64,000 nucleotides of DNA from Paraescarpia echinospica. Lineage: Eukaryota > Annelida > Polychaeta > Sabellida > Siboglinidae. Both the position numbers and the translations under genes were made by a program. The notes under the pieces were generated by a model, which saw nothing but the letters and a program-made list of their open reading frames with translations, was not told the origin of the DNA and ran no database searches. The stretch covers positions 77,984,291 through 78,048,290 of the forward strand of contig CM034531.1 of NCBI GenBank assembly GCA_020002185.1. Direction: 5' to 3'. Positions 12,701-25,900 of the stretch are shown here, in pieces (position 1 is the first letter of the stretch; each line of letters begins with the position of its first letter).

Positions 12701-15700
12701 TTGTTTGTCTGTACTTGAGTGTATGATAAATTAGGATTTTTGTGATAGATTCTTACCACAACACAGCAGGAGTTTTGCTTGGGACAAGTATTAATTGAAG
12801 TCACAATCTATATATTCTTCACAACAGAATTCTATGTCTATTAGTATCTAGTGTGTTTGTCTTGGTGTAATAATATACACCTGTTTCTTTCAGACAAAAG
12901 TCCATAACATACCGGTATATACTGTACATATATACATATGAAATACAAGTACAAACTATAATATAGGAGCAATAAAAGTATAAATTGAAATAGGAACCAT
13001 AAATATTTGTAATTATTTACGCAACAAAAAACATAAATATGCACACATATATGCATTATAAGTATAATTAAAGAAGATAAATATACCCAAATGTCAAATA
13101 AAATGATGTCATGCATTAAAAGTAACAGTAGAAACGTGTGTGTGCCTATGGCACTGTACATAGTCACGCATGCCTGTGTGTAGCGACGTAGTCACTAGTT
13201 AATGCCATCATTATTATTATATTATTTTTATTAAACCACCAGTCCCGAAATACTTTCATATTGAATCTGTGATTGCACAGCAATTATAATTCCACGAGAC
13301 ACACCTAGTCACCGCTGGATGTGATTAACAACTGACAGTTTCACAAGCTTCTGTAAATGACACAGTTGCTGAAGTCTGTTTAGATTGTATGAGTGATGTT
13401 AGTGACAGTTGATTGTGTTGTCATTTTCAATTGAGGAACAGTTTATTTCGCATTAAAGAGTTTGTCGTCATTGAATGCTAGCCGGGAGAGTTTAGAGGCT
13501 GAAATAAGCCATGAATAATGAGCAGAAATTACCTCAACATTTATCATATTTTGTTTTTCTTCTACAGTATGAACACAAACTAGAGAAATAAACGTGTGTG
13601 AATTGATGTGAAAGTTTTAGGTTGATGTAGAGTAAAGTGTGCAGTTTCACTTGGCATAAAATTTAACGTATCGTTAGTAATTCTTTAGACATGACGTGGT
13701 AACTTTAAATAATTTATTTATATTTTGTATTTCCATGTCAGATACTTGACTGAAATACGAAACAAAATAAATTATTTGTAACTACACGTGATTGTACCAG
13801 TCTGGCGAATAGAACTTTTACGCCAGTGTTGTTTTTATCTACATTGATGTGTATGTACTGCATTATGATGTCAGACTACAGAAATGTTTGAGAAGTGTAT
13901 ACTATCATATGGCGATGTTGATTTATTTTTGAGAATATTGCTGCAACTGTCTATACAGTATACTACATGCATTTTGTGGCCGTTATGCTAGCAGAGTAGG
14001 ACACATTTCAGTGTAACTATTTCCTTTGGCCATAACATTAACCAAAATGCAGGATCATAATGATATATACAACTGTATGTCGTACTCACAGTAGGGATCA
14101 ACATGAATCCACCATGCCTCACTAAGCTCTAGTGTTCCCTTGCTGTAAATTTACCAGAGAATCTGGTTATATTGATGTTTTCTCGCTATAAAATGCATGT
14201 AAAAATGCGTGTTTGTGACTAGAGTTTCACCAGTTGGTGCCGCAACCCACCTATACCAGTGTATATATATGGGCAGTATAGAATTGATAGAGCTGCATTT
14301 GTAAAGCAAACACTACTTGACATGACTGTCGCTGGATTCTTTCATGTGTGTACATGCACGTTGCAATGAGAATATCAGAAAATGCTATTTTAGAGCCGCA
14401 CTCTGGTGTGATATTTGCATGAGCTACTTTATTGCGTTTATTGGCCTAGGGTTATGACACATGCATGTGTAAATGGGCCTACTTAAATGTACATATTCAC
14501 TTGTTGACATACTAAAAATAATATTCTACAGTTTAGAATAAATATTTCTTAAATATAATTACTACAAAAAAATGGTATGATTAGCTAATGAAAAGTATTA
14601 GCAAGAATGGAAAACCAAATGGTTCACACCAGATGTCATGTTCACATAGCACATGTGAAGGGATACAGTTATGTGGGTGTTAATTATAGTTTCTTCATGT
14701 GATCCCTTTAAATGTCTACAGGCATAGAACATTGTCGACAGCTGTTCACCAATGTGGGTTGATATTAAAAAAACTGATAATTTTAATTATATTTTAAAAT
14801 TTACAACTTTCACACTGGTGGTCTGTTATATATGAACATATTCGTTCTATTAAACGTACATGCCCTAATTAGCGTGCACTCCTTTTTAGCAGCATCCGAT
14901 GCTGTGACAGTGATCTCAATGCCAACCTTGACTGTTGAATCCATCATTGTGTTTTAATTTCTACCAATATCACACTAGATTCCAAGTTTGGTGATGAAAC
15001 AACATTGAAAGGTCCACCTAAATTATCAGACTTACAGTGTTCTGGTATCCTGTTGCCCGTGTGTGATATGCACGAATCGCTTGCCAGTCATGTCTGCTGA
15101 GATGGCTGTACTCAGGAACCACAGGAACCAAAGGAAATGGGTGCACATCCCTGTATGCGTATTGGAACACAACATTTGACATATTTCCATGTCTCAAATA
15201 TTTGCTGAGCGTACTGTACACTTAATAGAACGAATACGGTATGTTATTTAACAAACACTAGTTGTATCCCGTAAAAAGCCTTCACAATGCACACAACTGT
15301 GAGGAATCCTTCCAACGCATGTCCGACTGTCATAATTAAGAAAATCCCTAAGAGTTGTGTGGAAGCCTATGAGTTGAACATAGCCATGTACCTGATTACC
15401 CTCGGACAGAGACATGTGACCTATTGGAGAGATGGGGTGATGTCATAGCTCACTGCCTCTTGTATAGCAGCACTGTAGTGATACATCAAAGTAATGTGGA
15501 TGTGGTATTTCACCCCATGCCATCTGCCTGGTCTCTATACAATGCTGATTGGCAATTTGAGGTTGAAGTTCATGTTAGGTGAATCTCTCTTCACTTTACT
15601 AGGTACAGGGCTAACCAGAACCCCAGACCTGATCTAAGGGTTGGCGGGGTAAATCAACCAACAAGAGAAGCTCCTGTTGATGAACTGTCAGTTAAGCTGC

Positions 15701-16624
15701 AGGCGATTATTGCTGGTTTGACATCGTTGGTCGTTATAGGTGTGCCGTTGTACGTGGGTTCCATTCTTCACCATTTAGTTGATTTATAGTCAAAGTCACA
15801 GGTTCTTATGGGGAAGTTTTAAATGAGAAAGAGTCCACAGTGGTGTGATAGTTTTGTTTATATGGCCAGGTAGTGTGATCCATCGTTGTGAAAGGTGACA
15901 ACTTTTTGCAGTCATTTCTGTGGATTGATGTCCCCAAAATCCCTGCATGTGTCAGATGGACCAGGAAACCAATCCTTTGACCTGAAACAAGTTGCTCACT
16001 TGGGAAGGCAAATATACTAGGGGGGTCACTTTATTGACATTTTAATTGAACCAATGTCTTAGGGTGCAACTTGTCGGTTTCCTGGTCTGTTTTATTTTTT
16101 TAGTATACCTGTATATTATTATTGTATAGCACCTATAGATAGAAACCATGTTTGTATTTGGTGTCTCCTTTTACAGATTTGACCCAACAGCTGATAATAC
16201 ATAGGACTAGATGCTGTAGAAACACTGCCAGTAAGACTGTTAACTCAGTATTGCCGTGCTGTCTGGTAGCACAATACCTGCCAACAGAAGTTATTGACCT
16301 GATACAATAGTATGGAATCAAGAAAGACTGTTGTATTCAAGGTGCAGTTTATTACGCCTGTTAAAGACTCGTCAAAATCTGCAGTGTTTTGTGTCTGTGT
16401 AGCGCCATCTAGATGTGTCTATCAGTGTTATCTCAAGACTTGTCTATTTATTTTTCTATGCTTCATTGCTAATAATACACATTGTACTGAATGTGTAATA
16501 AGCAGATAGATTATTCACAACGGAATAACCTTGGACGTCCTTCTTTACCTGAGTCATTGGCTTGTACTGACAGGTGCCTAGAGTCAGTGTGAACATTCAC
16601 GCAAACGAAAGGAACTTAAGTTAA

Positions 16625-17010
16625 ATGTGCATACGTGAGTGCCTGTGTGCATGCGTGCGTGTATGCATGCGTGCGTGTATGCATGCGTGCGTGTGTGCAT
16701 GCGTGCCTGTTTGCATGCATGCATGCGTGCATGTGTGCATGCGTGCGTGTATGCGTGCGTGTGTGCATGCGTGCGTGTGTGCATGCGTGCATGCGTGTGT
16801 GCATGCGTGCGTGTGTGCATGCGTGCGTGTGTGCCTGTGTGCATGCGTGCCTGTGTGCGTGTGTGCATGCGTGCCTGTGTGCGTGCGTGCGTGCGTGCGT
16901 GTGTGCATGCGTGCGTGTGTGCATGCGTGCGTGCGTGCGTGCATGCGTGCGTGTGTGCATGCGTGCGTGTGTGCATGCATGTGTGTATGCATGCGTGTGT
17001 GCGTGCTACT
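16625..17010. repeat. TG/GC-rich alternating purine-pyrimidine array
   Basis: About 385 bp built from tgcatgcgtgcgtgtg-type units. Nearly every step alternates purine and pyrimidine, a composition known to favour left-handed Z-DNA. The lack of TAA/TAG/TGA leaves several frames open on both strands (Cys/Val/Ala/Met on plus, His/Thr/Ala on minus). These ORFs are artefacts of composition. Confidence 0.95.
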
Positions 17011-18223
17011 AAAACTGATGGGTTTTCATATTTACATGACTGCTTTCTCATGACTTTAGTTCCAGTGTCTTCCGTGCCATCCTGTCATTTCTTTGGTTTT
17101 TCCAAGTGTTTGCTTTGAGTGTAACCTGCAAGGTATCCACATTGTAGTAGGGTGGGTTGGTGCTATTCCTGGGGTTGCTGGTTGCAGGGAAGAGCAGTCT
17201 TCTCTCCACTCCACCTTGCTAGCAGTCTACTTGAAGGCCACATTTAATCACCTACGTCTTTCAGATTTCTGAAACGGTGTACTTAAGAAATTACAGGATG
17301 TTCATCATCTGTACAGTTTATAATTGTGGTAATAAAACAAACATAAACATAAGTCTTTTAATTGAGGTTAATTACCCACATTGAAAGGTGACCTGGCTGG
17401 CAGCAGGTATTATAGGGTTTTCTGTGTGGTTTTACCTACACAGGTGTGTTCCATACGTTCAGAGATAGAAATTTCAGAAAAGGTATACCCAGTAATTAGG
17501 GTTTGCCAAGATAATTACTACCTGTGTATCTTGGCATCAGGATGAATTAGCGAAGTGTGTTAACCAGCAACTGGGGCGAGAGGCAGGGGTTACTCCTAGT
17601 GTCATCAAATTAATAACATTTGATATATGTGATATTTGAGAGATTCATGATAATGACAAGCATTGCATTACAAAGATGTCTTCTTGCATTACAACTTTGA
17701 TGTATGACTCATTGGTCATTGGATGGTAGTTTGATATTCAATGGTAGTATAATCATTAAATCAGATGAGGTATGAATCAGAAGTCCAGAACTTAGATATA
17801 TCTTACGTGAGGCACCTATCAATTATATTTAATCATATTCTACAACTCTTGTCTGGTATATCGGTTATATTTTTAAACTGAACCGTTGAACAGGGATGTC
17901 AATGAAGGTATGCCGATGTTAGTTGATAGTGCAGAAAGAATGCCATTTGGAATGAAAGTTGAAACAGATACAATGTAGCTGTCACAGTGCCCCGAACATT
18001 TAGACACAGTTCTACAACACACAACCCAGAAGAGTTGCCGTATTAGTATAGTCCAAAATGAGCATCCCAACCTACATCTTTCAGTTAGATCTGGCCTACG
18101 TCTAGTACCAGGATAACCCGTTGCATTTAGTATCCATTCCCAGTCCAGTGATGGTACGTCTGTCGTGTGTAATTTTAGTAGTCAAACAAAGCACCCGTGT
18201 TGTAAAGGATGCATTGTCTGATT
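17011..18223 (+). other. Intron 1 segment: no gene seen
   Basis: Non-coding, AT-leaning, with no repeat or ORF worth naming. Confidence 0.6.
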
Positions 18224-18553
18224 ACTTGTAACGTGCTCACCACCTTGTAACAACAGCTTGTTTATGACAGCAACTTTTACTTGTAACATGCTCACCACCT
18301 TGTAACAACAGCTTGTTTATGACAGCAACTTTTACTTGTAACGTGCTCACCACCTTGTAACAACAGCTTGTTTATGACAGCAACTTTTACTTGTAACGTG
18401 CTCACCACCTTGTAACAACAGCTTGTTTATGACAGCAACTTTTACTTGTAACGTGCTCACCACCTTGTAACAACAGCTTGTTTATGTCAGCAACTTTTAC
18501 TTGTAACGTGCTCATCACCTTGTAACAACAGCTTGTTTATGACAGCAACTTTT
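18224..18553. repeat. 55-bp minisatellite, 6 copies
   Basis: Units start at 18224, 18279, 18334, 18389, 18444 and 18499 with 'acttgtaacgtgctcacc' and end 'gacagcaactttt'. Only isolated substitutions separate copies, so the expansion is recent. Confidence 0.95.
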
Positions 18554-20380
18554 ACTTGTGATGCTTCACTATGCCTGTAGGTGGAGCCACCATGCACACT
18601 GGGAAGTTTATTAGTGTTAGATGTCCTGAATAGAAGACCTTTAGTATTTATTTTGGCCATAAAAAGAAGCAAAAACACAGGTCTATAAACATGGCATACA
18701 TGTTGTGGCAATTATAATCTTCCACTAATAGGACTTGGGAATGGAAAGAGACCCCTTAGAACCATTATGGGTCAGTTCATGTTTGGTCAGCCAGCTCTTA
18801 CCTCATTGTTGAATGTCCAACATTTTTTAAAGTCAACTATTAAGACAATCTAGATGCATGACAACACCCAGTCTGCTGTCTACTGAAGTGGATCCCATAA
18901 TGATAGAGCTTTCTACCATGACACGATGAGTTGATTATACATATTATTCGGATGCATTTCCATTTCCTCAGACATATGATTACGTCGTCAGAGTGTTAAT
19001 GATGATCTCGGCTATAGAAACTACACCACCAAAACATGACATGCATTGAATAATTGAATGTTTTTGACTTCCTTTCTCTGTCGTCTTGGCCATGAATGCC
19101 ATTCGTTGGATGTAGGGGAGCTGTCACGCCCCTTCAACTGAGATGTATGGGAACGTGTTTGACTGATAAGGTGGCAAATTGTTGTCACCTTCAGCGACAG
19201 AACCGGGGTTGGACGTCATGTGTGTTTTATCAGATTTGTGCCATTCCAATCAGTGTACAACCTTGGGAATGTCAGACCTGTTAACTTTGATGTTAGGACT
19301 GCAAAGTTGTCTAAATTCTACATCTACTAAAACTATTGCTACGTCAAGTTACATTTAATTCATTATTCCATAGGACCATAGATAATGGAACATATATTAA
19401 CTAAAAGCTATTCACTTTTCTATAACTACTTTGATGGGGAAAGTGGAAGCATATTGCTGATTAGTTATATAACACTTTTCATAACTTTCACCATACTTGT
19501 GTGTAAGTACTTAATTGCATAATGACATAGTTTTCGAAGAAGAAATCCAACCTGGTATATTTCATTAGAATATCTGATCTATGCAGCAGAGAAACTTGTT
19601 CAATACTATAAAGTAAGTGACTACTTTAGTAGAATCACTTTTAGATATAAAATGTCAACAATTATTGTCCAATGTCAACCATTGGTAAATAGTAATTTAT
19701 TGTCTGATCCTATGTTTCCTATTTTAACTTGTTCCGCGTGCATTCATTATTGATTTTAATAGAAGTTTACTGTAAACTACCCATGTATTTACAGAAAATC
19801 TTGTTATTTAGCTTGTGTCTGGATTCTAATATACACATACTGTATAACTATTCTAGTTCATTTGACCTACCTGTGTGATTTCCCTTATATGTCATTCCCT
19901 TGTTATATTATAACTAACTATATATATATATATAACTAACTACCTTGAAAGTTTTTGTGTTTTAAATATGTATGCTGGTGTCAGAATTAATTGCAGCTAT
20001 CAGCGTCCAACGAAGGGTGACATTCAGGCCATGTCTGTGACTCACAGGGTACGATTAGTGTTTATATGTTTGTAATGGTTGGGGTGTTTTCTAAGGGTGA
20101 CATTACATTCCTGAGTGTGGGGCGCACTTAGGTATTACCCGTGAGATCAGCGAGATTGTATGTCTCAATCTAACAGGTGTACAGAGAGATTGAGGGAGAT
20201 CTAGATTTTAGGCTTGAGGTAGTTGGGGGCCAGAGGTGAATCGCTGCTTGAAAACATTCATAAACGAAATGACCGGAAATTACTGCTCGTTTCAAGGAGT
20301 ATTTGAGTTTCATTTGTAAAGGCGTCTTTTGAAGGGGTGGTCTCAAAATATAGGTGTTTGACACTACAACCATTTGGTTT
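18554..20380 (+). other. Intron 1 segment: no gene seen
   Basis: Non-coding. A TA-rich run lies at about 19918-19935. No coding or RNA gene signal was found. Confidence 0.6.
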
Positions 20381-20437
20381 GTTGGGGTCTGTTGGGGTCT
20401 GTTGGGGTCTGTTGGGGTCTGTTGGGGTCTGTTGGGG
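20381..20437 (+). repeat. 10-bp G-rich repeat with six GGGG runs
   Basis: Unit GTTGGGGTCT at 20381, 20391, 20401, 20411 and 20421, with a last partial unit at 20431. Six GGGG tracts separated by 6-nt TCTGTT spacers on the sense strand of the host intron satisfy the usual pattern for an intramolecular G-quadruplex. Confidence 0.9.
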
Positions 20438-20846
20438 TGGGAGTTACTTTCTGTGTTAAGTTGGCTGGATATGGATGGTATGTAAAAGAAGCAGCAGCAA
20501 GAATGAGGACATTTTCACAAGTTGCCACATGTCATTATATATCAACATTTTATGTAGAAGGTGGCCTAAGGTTAAATAACATTTGTTTTTATAGCGATTT
20601 TCAAAAACATCAGCATATTGAGATCATCCATAAACTGTTGCAGTCTAATAAGACTTGGAATCCATAAGCTCACCTACTGGACAAACCATTGAAGTCATGT
20701 GACCAGTCCGTGCAGGCAGACTACTTGTATGGCCAAACATAAGGAAATACATCTACTTCTAACTAGTGGACACATGGACACACACACAAATGGACAGACA
20801 CACAAATGGACAGATTGTTGTAACATGCACATTAAGTATGTTGATT

Positions 20847-20988
20847 CGTCCCTTCAAATGATTACATCCTCACATACAACCCCCCTCAGTGTAGACTCCA
20901 TCTTCTATGATCTGATCGTCCCTTCAAATGATTACATCCTCACATACAACCCCCCTCAGTGTAGACTCCATCTTCTATGATCTGATCG
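20847..20988. repeat. 69-bp perfect or near-perfect tandem duplication
   Basis: The block from 'cgtcccttcaaatgattac' to 'cttctatgatctgat' occurs twice, at about 20847 and 20916, with no differences that I could see. The high identity means a recent event. Confidence 0.9.
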
Positions 20989-22497
20989 TCGTGTTTTAGC
21001 AACTCTCAATGAAGCAGAACTCAGGCAAAATACATCGCCCAATGTCCAATCTGATGTTGGCGATATATAGATAACTCCTCAGATTGCATTGTGAAACTTG
21101 TTTACTTGTTGACGTCAAATGTCCCCCTCTACCCCAGCAGTGCTCCTTGGTTGTTGTTCAACATTGGTTTCTTGTCTGTATTTCCACTTGTGTTGGTTGT
21201 AGGCCAGAGTTCACAGTCATAAGGACATTGGTATCTTGTGTATAGTGTCCAGAGCAACAAGAGACACCAGAAGAGTGCACCTGTAGAAATATGTGACCTC
21301 TGAAATAGGATCAATTACCTGCTTTGGTGCAATGCATCAGCTTATCTCTCAGTGTTCTCCTTCCCACAAGTTATAATTATAAGTTGTTCGACATATCTAC
21401 TGGTCAGTACTTCACCCTCAGGACATGAACTGTTAAGTTCATGTGATGGACATGAATATTCACAGGTGGCATTTAGCTGGTCAGTTCGTCCTAATCGGTT
21501 GCGATCTTGATCCGATCTGACCACGAGCTCGTTGATTGGATTGGATTACTATAAGGCCATCAATACGCTGTGTACGCCATGGATATATATATAGCAATTT
21601 ATAGACAATTCTACCTGAAATATACATTTGTTGTGCATGGCTGTGTTTTTGTGTGCTTAATGGAGCTTTCGTACTCCTTCGATTGCTTCATGAATAGCTG
21701 CCTGAGTCGAGCATACAAAAAACTCTGAGGGTATCTTAACATTTTTCAACCTGTTTTTTTGTGTATGCACCCTGTCAGTGTTACACCTGTAGTTTTCTCA
21801 GGCCTTGTTACGTGCCTAACACCTGTGCTGCTGTGGCTGGGATTCGTAAAAGATCCCCAATCAAAACACGGGTGTGACTTTGATCTACAACAGCAGACAG
21901 CAGGACGTGTCATCAATAGGCAGAACAGTGTTTTCATTGATGTTTTCATTCAGGTATTTGCCGGAGCATAGTAAATGGTGGGGTCCCAACTCATGATTCA
22001 TAGCCGTGTATCTGACAAAAATTCAATGGTCGTGTTGATGGTCTGTCACATTTTGAGGTTTGATCAATGAGGAGGACCGCCATGAAAAGGCGCTTCACAC
22101 GGTGCATTTTGCTCCATCATCCCGAGTCGGAACCGGTCAGGCATGACTATCTCCCATGGCCAGCCGGGGGGGGCGACCATATCTCGCCATGCAGCTATGT
22201 GCCCTTTCCGCTTCACTGCCCTCTGATCATGTGACCCGCATCCACCCCAGCTGATCCAGTATGTTAGTATGTCCGGCTGGACTTGCTACGAAGGAGGAAG
22301 ACCAGTGTAGAGTGTGGAAGTTGAACGATTGACTGGGTTGGTCACATGGTTTTGTGTGGTTACCCCCAACTGGACATGTGGTGACCGCAAATGACAACGT
22401 GATGTCATCCATGGTCTACTATGCAGTGATGTGTTGCTGTTGATGACACAGATGCTGGTGACAACAGAAGAGGCTTAGATGAGTGCGGAAGGAGGAA

Positions 22498-22985
22498 GAT
22501 GTCTTCTCATAGCCGAGTAGGTGCTCTGTGATGTCTTCTCATAGCCTAGTAGGTGCTCTGTGATGTCTTCTCATAGCCGAGTAGGTGCTCTGTGATGTCT
22601 TCTCATAGCCTAGTAGGTGCTCTGTGATGTCTTCTCATAGCCGAGTAGGTGCTCTGTGATGTCTTCTCATAGCCTAGTAGGTGCTCTGTGATGTCTTCTC
22701 ATAGCCGAGTAGGTGCTCTGTGATGTCTTCTCATAGCCGAGTAGGTGCTCTGTGATGTCTTCTCATAGCCGAGTAGGTGCTCTGTGATGTCTTCTCATAG
22801 CCTAGTAGGTGCTCTGTGATGTCTTCTCATAGCCGAGTAGGTGCTCTGTGATGTCTTCTCATAGCCGAGTAGGTGCTCTGTGATGTCTTCTCATAGCCGA
22901 GTAGGTGCTCTGTGATGTCTTCTCATAGCCGAGTAGGTGCTCTGTGATGTCTTCTCATAGCCGAGTAGGTGCTCTGTGATGTCTT
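22498..22985. repeat. 32-bp minisatellite, about 15 copies
   Basis: Unit 'gtgatgtcttctcatagc' + 'c(g/t)agtaggtgctct'. One dimorphic base separates copies. In order, the 15 copies read G T G T G T G G G T G G G G G. The first six alternate strictly, indicating a 64-bp higher-order dimer, while the right end is homogenised to G. Confidence 0.95.
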
Positions 22986-25900
22986 GCATCCTTGTGTCTT
23001 TGTCTTGTTGTGGCTGTGTCTCTAGATATGATCTGCATGGCAGTGGACACTTGTAAGAACAGGGCAGTCTGTGTACATGTTAGGGTTATACCAGGTAGTC
23101 TTAGGGGGACTACTCGACTATCCCAACCTTTCAGAATACCCAACTTTCGGTAGTCAATCAGTGGTCATTGTCATGGTGGTGGTCACTGGCATAGTATAGT
23201 CCTGTCATGGTCCATGCTGTCTACCAGAGTAACACCCCCAATTAATGTGATAGGTATGACATTTGTAGGCTCAGTTGGGTCATGACAGATACAAAGCACC
23301 TGAGTTTGAGTCAGTCAGTATTTAGTGAGGCGCCGATGGCCAGAAGGTTAGAGAGATTGGCTTTCAATAATGCTGAAAGTTGGGAATGTTTGTTCATCCC
23401 ACATTGTCTTTATCTTTAGGACAAAAAATAGAATCTATAGGTCCTTTATGCCTGGTGTCTATGATAGGGGAAGTTAAAGATCCCATACTGGAGTATGTTG
23501 TGGATTCTAAAGAGTTAGTCTGAATCTGTAAAACCCACTATGAAACACCTAACGCCTCCAGCCCTGCCTCGGGTAGGTGCTACAACTCTCTGGCACTCCA
23601 TGTTGGGTCAGTCTAACTCAGAGTTATCTCCCACAATATAGGGGTTGTTGTAGACGGAGGTGTAGGTTCCTCGCCCGAAGTGGGGGCGTGGCCACACCCC
23701 CAGTAAGATTACCCCACCATCACTTGTCCAGGAGTATGGGTGAAATCACCAACAACTTAATTATAGGCACCATTGCTAACCCTGAACCCTAAACTTGCTG
23801 TAGGCCCACACAAACTAGACCACTAGTCTCACCTTTGACCTGCAATTATGAGGCATACATAAGCTCTACTCCCAATAATGTGTCATTTAGTCAACAGATG
23901 TCAGCACTTGCTGGTGGAGTTTGTGCTCACATCAGCAACATGGTCGGTCCTGGGTGTGCTTGTGGGAAAGTGTCAACAATGACACCGGGGCATACAGTGT
24001 AGAATGGAGAGAATAGAAGCTGTGTTACAGCTGCACCGTTAGTTGTGTTATCTGTACTAATGGGAATAAACTAGAGCAGATAGCATTCATGGCAGTATCT
24101 TGATGAGTGGTGATGTACTGGTCTTACGTTACAGTGTTGAGTGCATGGTTCAGTGCAGTGCAATTAACCCAAATAGAGCAGCAGACACTACTCAGAAAGG
24201 CATGCATAACCTTAATTACTTAGTGTCTTTGTATATCAAATATAGTTTGTGACACAATCATGATATGTCACATAGCCCTCAGAAGTCTCTTAGAGATCAG
24301 ACCAATAGAGACAGCAGATGTTGCTGTAGAGAATATTGATTGCCTCCCAAGGTGCCACTATCATTTGAATGAACGATGAGGCTTTCAGCAGTAGTCATAG
24401 AACTTCTTGACTTGTCCACATATGCTTGTGTTGGTCATCTGGTGGTGCTGCCATCTAGTGACCATGCAGGACATATTTGTCTCTCAAGTGGGCCTATATC
24501 ATTTTCATATAACGTGGTAACTAGTAATTACAAAGCAATTCTATTCCTTCCAATAATTATGTTCAATAAAAATGTGTTCAAACTGTTCATACTTTTTATT
24601 TTAACACTTGCAGTGATACTTGACCTATTTGTCACTGTTAATGATTCTCATACGGTAATGAATCTACTTTCCATACTCACTTGGTTTGGGTCACAGAACC
24701 AGTACCTCTATTCTTTGTTGAAAACTAAATGATAAGATTGGACTGAATTATATAGTAGATCACGGTCAGCATATGTTATCAAAATACGTTGTTTAATTTG
24801 AATGTTATCCATAGCTCTGGAAAACTTTAAAATATTTATATAATTATATTTCACTCATCCTTTAATGAATAAAAATACTTCTTTCTTGTCTTCCATTTAC
24901 AGTTGGCTAATTATAGATAATTGTGTCCTTCCATTTCTGGCCAGACCCTCCCCAGTTATCTGCTGAACTGTGCCATCCGACTCCAGTGTCTCCACCCTTA
25001 CATGTGATGTCTATATATATGTGGCAGGACCATTTCACATGAAGTGTTGTCTGTCTGCAGCAGCAGTTGATCCTGTAGACCATCTTATATTCTAGCATCT
25101 TACTATTATAATATTCTTAAAGGACCATTTTACAGAAGGGACAGTCTAATTGCATCAATAGTTGCTCTTGTAGACCATCTCTCCTATGTCCAGCAAGACC
25201 TCTGTTCTTAGAGGACCTTTTGGCAGAAGGGAGACCATCTGTCATAAATGTCCAGAAGACCTTTCTTAGAGGTCCATCTGTCAGTCACTGTGATCTGGAG
25301 GAGCACTGGCAGGATGTAACTGACATGTCAGTGAAACATTGCCAGGACCTTTCAGTCAGTGCCAACTACGTTACATCCCCCTAGCACCCAACACAGTGAC
25401 TCACTGTATTGCCCTCACCCCATAACCATCTCTACATTCACATGCAGATTGTGTCATGATGCTTCAGGGAGGGGGTGTTCATGTCTAATCACCCCAGTTA
25501 CTTAGATCAGTGGACAGGTCCTTTCATTGTATTTGTGGCCACCCAATATCAAGACATGATGGCCGGGGGGGGGGCTAGTTTGGTCTGGACCCCAGTAAAC
25601 TTGGCACCAGGATTGTTGATCTGGCTTGGACAGGGACCAGACTGTCGAGCCCCGTTAGTCACAAGTGTTTTTTGTTGGCGATATCTTGTCTGGTTGAACA
25701 GTATCAGTACAGGGCCCTGAGGGCGGTGGCAGCTTGCTGGCGGCAACGGGCGCGTTTGAAGTCCTGCCTCCTGCACATAGGCATTTGATTTTAAAATAAA
25801 TTAAATGGACATAAATATGCCTGATTAATGCATTGTGTGGGAGATAGAATGCACCATCTGGTAGAAGTGATAATCAGATCAGACAACAGCTGTTTTAAAG

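Larger units (their letters stand above)
7086..16624 (+). other. Intron 1, middle segment: no gene seen
   Basis: Long AT-rich non-coding stretch. The only internal structure I can support is two degenerate direct duplications (about 8140-8275 with 8310-8475, and about 9445-9560 with 9618-9740) and short AT-rich simple sequence (for example 11320-11340). ORFs are short, AT-biased and without splice support. Confidence 0.6.

Noticed and set aside
16584..17118. Several 114-159 aa ORFs on both strands
   Set aside because: They all come from the stop-free TG/GC array and have no coding signature beyond composition.
22498..22985. CRISPR-like 32-bp repeats
   Set aside because: Head-to-tail satellite with no spacers.
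24376..24732. 118-codon hydrophobic ORF
   Set aside because: AT-rich, includes a CTCF-like site, and reads as chance membrane-like sequence from T-rich DNA.
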